Below, in pieces: positions 62,972-64,000 of a stretch of DNA of 64,000 nt. The notes beneath the pieces are model-generated. The model made no database searches. It saw only the letters and a program-made list of their open reading frames with translations, and was not told the DNA's origin. The stretch comes from Actinomyces sp. ZJ308 (GTDB lineage Bacteria; Actinomycetota; Actinomycetes; Actinomycetales; Actinomycetaceae). Every line of letters starts with the position of its first letter. The first letter of the stretch is position 1. Location of the stretch: contig NZ_JAAIJY010000012.1 of NCBI RefSeq assembly GCF_011752065.1, forward strand, positions 1-64,000. The letters run 5' to 3'. Position numbers and translations under genes: made by a program.

Positions 62972-63640
62972 ATGACTCAGGAGCCGACGTCGTCACCGCA
63001 GCCCAGCGCCTCCACCCCGATGCGGGTCGGCCCCCATGAGCTGTCGGTCGTCGGTGTCGTCGCCATCTCCAGGACGGCTGCCTGCACTCGCTACGCCAAG
63101 GACGCCGACCGGGCTCCTCGGATGGGTGCCCGAGTCGACCTGCTGCGCATGAGTGCCTGGGAGGTCGGGTCCTTCGATCGGGTCGTGGCGCTGGCCTCGG
63201 CGCACGGCATCGACGCCGCCGGGGCTGCCGAGCGCTTCACGGACGTCCTGGGGGACTTCGACGAGCGCCTGCGCCCCCTGGACTGGGCCGAGCGACTTCT
63301 CAAGACCTATATCGCCTTCGGCCTGCTCATCGACTTCGGTATGGCGCTGAGTGACTCGCTGACCGAGCCTCTGCGCAGCGGGCTCATTGATGAGCTCAGC
63401 CAGGACCCGATCGGCTCCTACGCCGTCGCCGAGCTGGAGGCCGTCATCGCCGTCGACCCCCAGCTGGCCGCACGCCTGGGGCTGTGGGGCAGGCGCGTCG
63501 TCGGCGAGGAGATCGGAACCTTCCAGAGGCTGCTCGGGCAGTTCCCCGAGCTGCTCGGATCCTTGGCTCCCGAGCAGCTCCACACGGTGCTGTCGCAGGG
63601 GGCCGTCTCTCGGATGAGGGGGTTGGGGCTGAGGGTCTGA
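62972..63640 (+). CDS. Ferritin-like fold protein (MiaE-like)
   Basis: This 222-aa helical protein fits the actinobacterial ferritin-like family related to tRNA hydroxylase MiaE. LSVVGVVAISRTAACTRYAK (about 24-43), MSAWEVGSFDRVVAL (about 63-77) with Glu, YIAFGLLIDFGMAL and VGEEIGTFQRLLGQFP with Glu could supply metal ligands, but no complete ExxH pair is seen, so a metal site is uncertain. TACGAT 6 nt before ATG 62972 makes it leaderless. Its place beside a DEAD-box helicase is conserved in actinobacteria as I recall. Confidence 0.75.
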   Translation: MTQEPTSSPQPSASTPMRVGPHELSVVGVVAISRTAACTRYAKDADRAPRMGARVDLLRMSAWEVGSFDRVVALASAHGIDAAGAAERFTDVLGDFDERLRPLDWAERLLKTYIAFGLLIDFGMALSDSLTEPLRSGLIDELSQDPIGSYAVAELEAVIAVDPQLAARLGLWGRRVVGEEIGTFQRLLGQFPELLGSLAPEQLHTVLSQGAVSRMRGLGLRV

Positions 63641-63792
63641 TGATGCACCACCATAATGTGGGGTATCTAACAGTGGAAGTGGTGCCCGTGTCGGCAACGT
63701 GACATGACCGGGGTGCTGCTGGGTAAAGTGTCGGCATCCAAGCCCTATGACCAGCCTTGAGAACCGCGATTCTCGGCGCTGAAGGAGTTCCC

Positions 63793-64000
63793 ATGAAGCG
63801 AAGTGTGTGGATGGCCGCGTCCGCGGCCGTTGCCCTGTCCGTCGTCCCGGTCGGTGCGGCCGCTGCCGAGTCGGATCCTGCTCCGGCGGCCGAGCAGGCT
63901 GCGCCGCAGGCCGACTCTCCTGCTAACCCTGAGCCCAAGACGCCCGCCCCCGCTGTCCCCGATCCCGAGGGCGGTAAGCCTGCGCCTGCTCCGGAGCCCG
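63793..64000 (+). CDS. Secreted protein, N-terminal part (cut by window edge)
   Basis: ATG 63793 follows GAAGGAG. The 69 residues visible begin with signal peptide MKRSVWMAASAAVALSVVPV and then GAAAAE, with likely cleavage after AAA. A Pro/Ala/Glu-rich region (KTPAPAVPDPEGGKPAPAP) follows, like the wall-spanning or linker regions of Actinomyces surface proteins. The rest lies outside the window, so no function can be given. Confidence 0.8.
   Translation, partial: MKRSVWMAASAAVALSVVPVGAAAAESDPAPAAEQAAPQADSPANPEPKTPAPAVPDPEGGKPAPAPEP

Overview
The window is high-GC DNA with dense, tightly packed genes and very little non-coding sequence. The gene content fits an oral Actinomyces (A. oris / A. 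naeslundii type). The main support is an extracellular levansucrase next to a levanase-like GH32 enzyme, an LPLTG-anchored surface protein, a DUF6318 lipoprotein, Zn-free ribosomal protein paralogues, and actinobacterial synteny around dapE, DUF3117, tatB and mrp. No rRNA, tRNA, CRISPR array or prophage was seen. The only mobile DNA is an IS481-like transposase end at the left edge, which abuts a beheaded winged-helix gene.

Layout. 1-3 kb: transposase end, truncated HTH_42 gene, and an ABC-2 exporter operon behind two copies of a GTTTG-N5-CAAAC palindrome. 3-7.4 kb: nagA, a DinB-like protein, a secreted lipoprotein/PKD-like pair, and a frameshifted XRE-type regulator remnant. 7.4-11 kb: purU, then a probable Zur-controlled set of cysteine-poor ribosomal proteins (rpmJ, rpmE2, rpsN, rpmG, rpmB) divergent from a CobW/COG0523-like protein without a P-loop. 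11-13.3 kb: glyA-folD behind a ZTP (pfl) riboswitch. 13.3-18.6 kb: GH32 fructanase, GH68 levansucrase and a choice-of-anchor L surface protein. 18.7-23.5 kb: acylphosphatase, exonuclease III and a MacAB-like export operon. 23.6-29.2 kb: galK with a DeoR-family regulator, a 2H phosphoesterase, a YihY/BrkB protein and a mannose-1-phosphate guanylyltransferase.

29.3-38.1 kb is a nucleoside uptake and salvage unit: BMP-type lipoprotein, double ATPase, two permeases, cdd, deoA, a C39-like putative cysteine peptidase, and deoC. Imported nucleosides would be deaminated, phosphorolysed and fed to glycolysis as deoxyribose phosphate. 38.2-42.2 kb is a Zn/Mn ABC transporter whose promoter spacer is a perfect 20-bp palindrome. 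42.2-50 kb carries DUF6157, an AraC-type regulator, a phosphosugar mutase, dapE, a LOG protein, DUF3117, an O-methyltransferase and tatB. 50-64 kb carries mrp, DUF1003, an MgtE-N/CBS protein without a membrane domain, a stress-protein-like membrane protein, a TIM-barrel protein, an ArsR/CDF metal efflux pair, an M24 aminopeptidase, an oxidoreductase, PHP and MarC proteins, a DEAD-box helicase, a ferritin-like protein, and the start of a secreted protein cut by the window edge.

Two gene-expression habits recur. Many operon junctions are 4-base ATGA or GTGA overlaps. About twenty genes have no Shine-Dalgarno and carry a TANNNT-type -10 box exactly 6-7 nt before the start codon, as expected for leaderless mRNAs. 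I used this to choose several starts. All functions are inferred from sequence motifs and recalled family knowledge; no searches were run.
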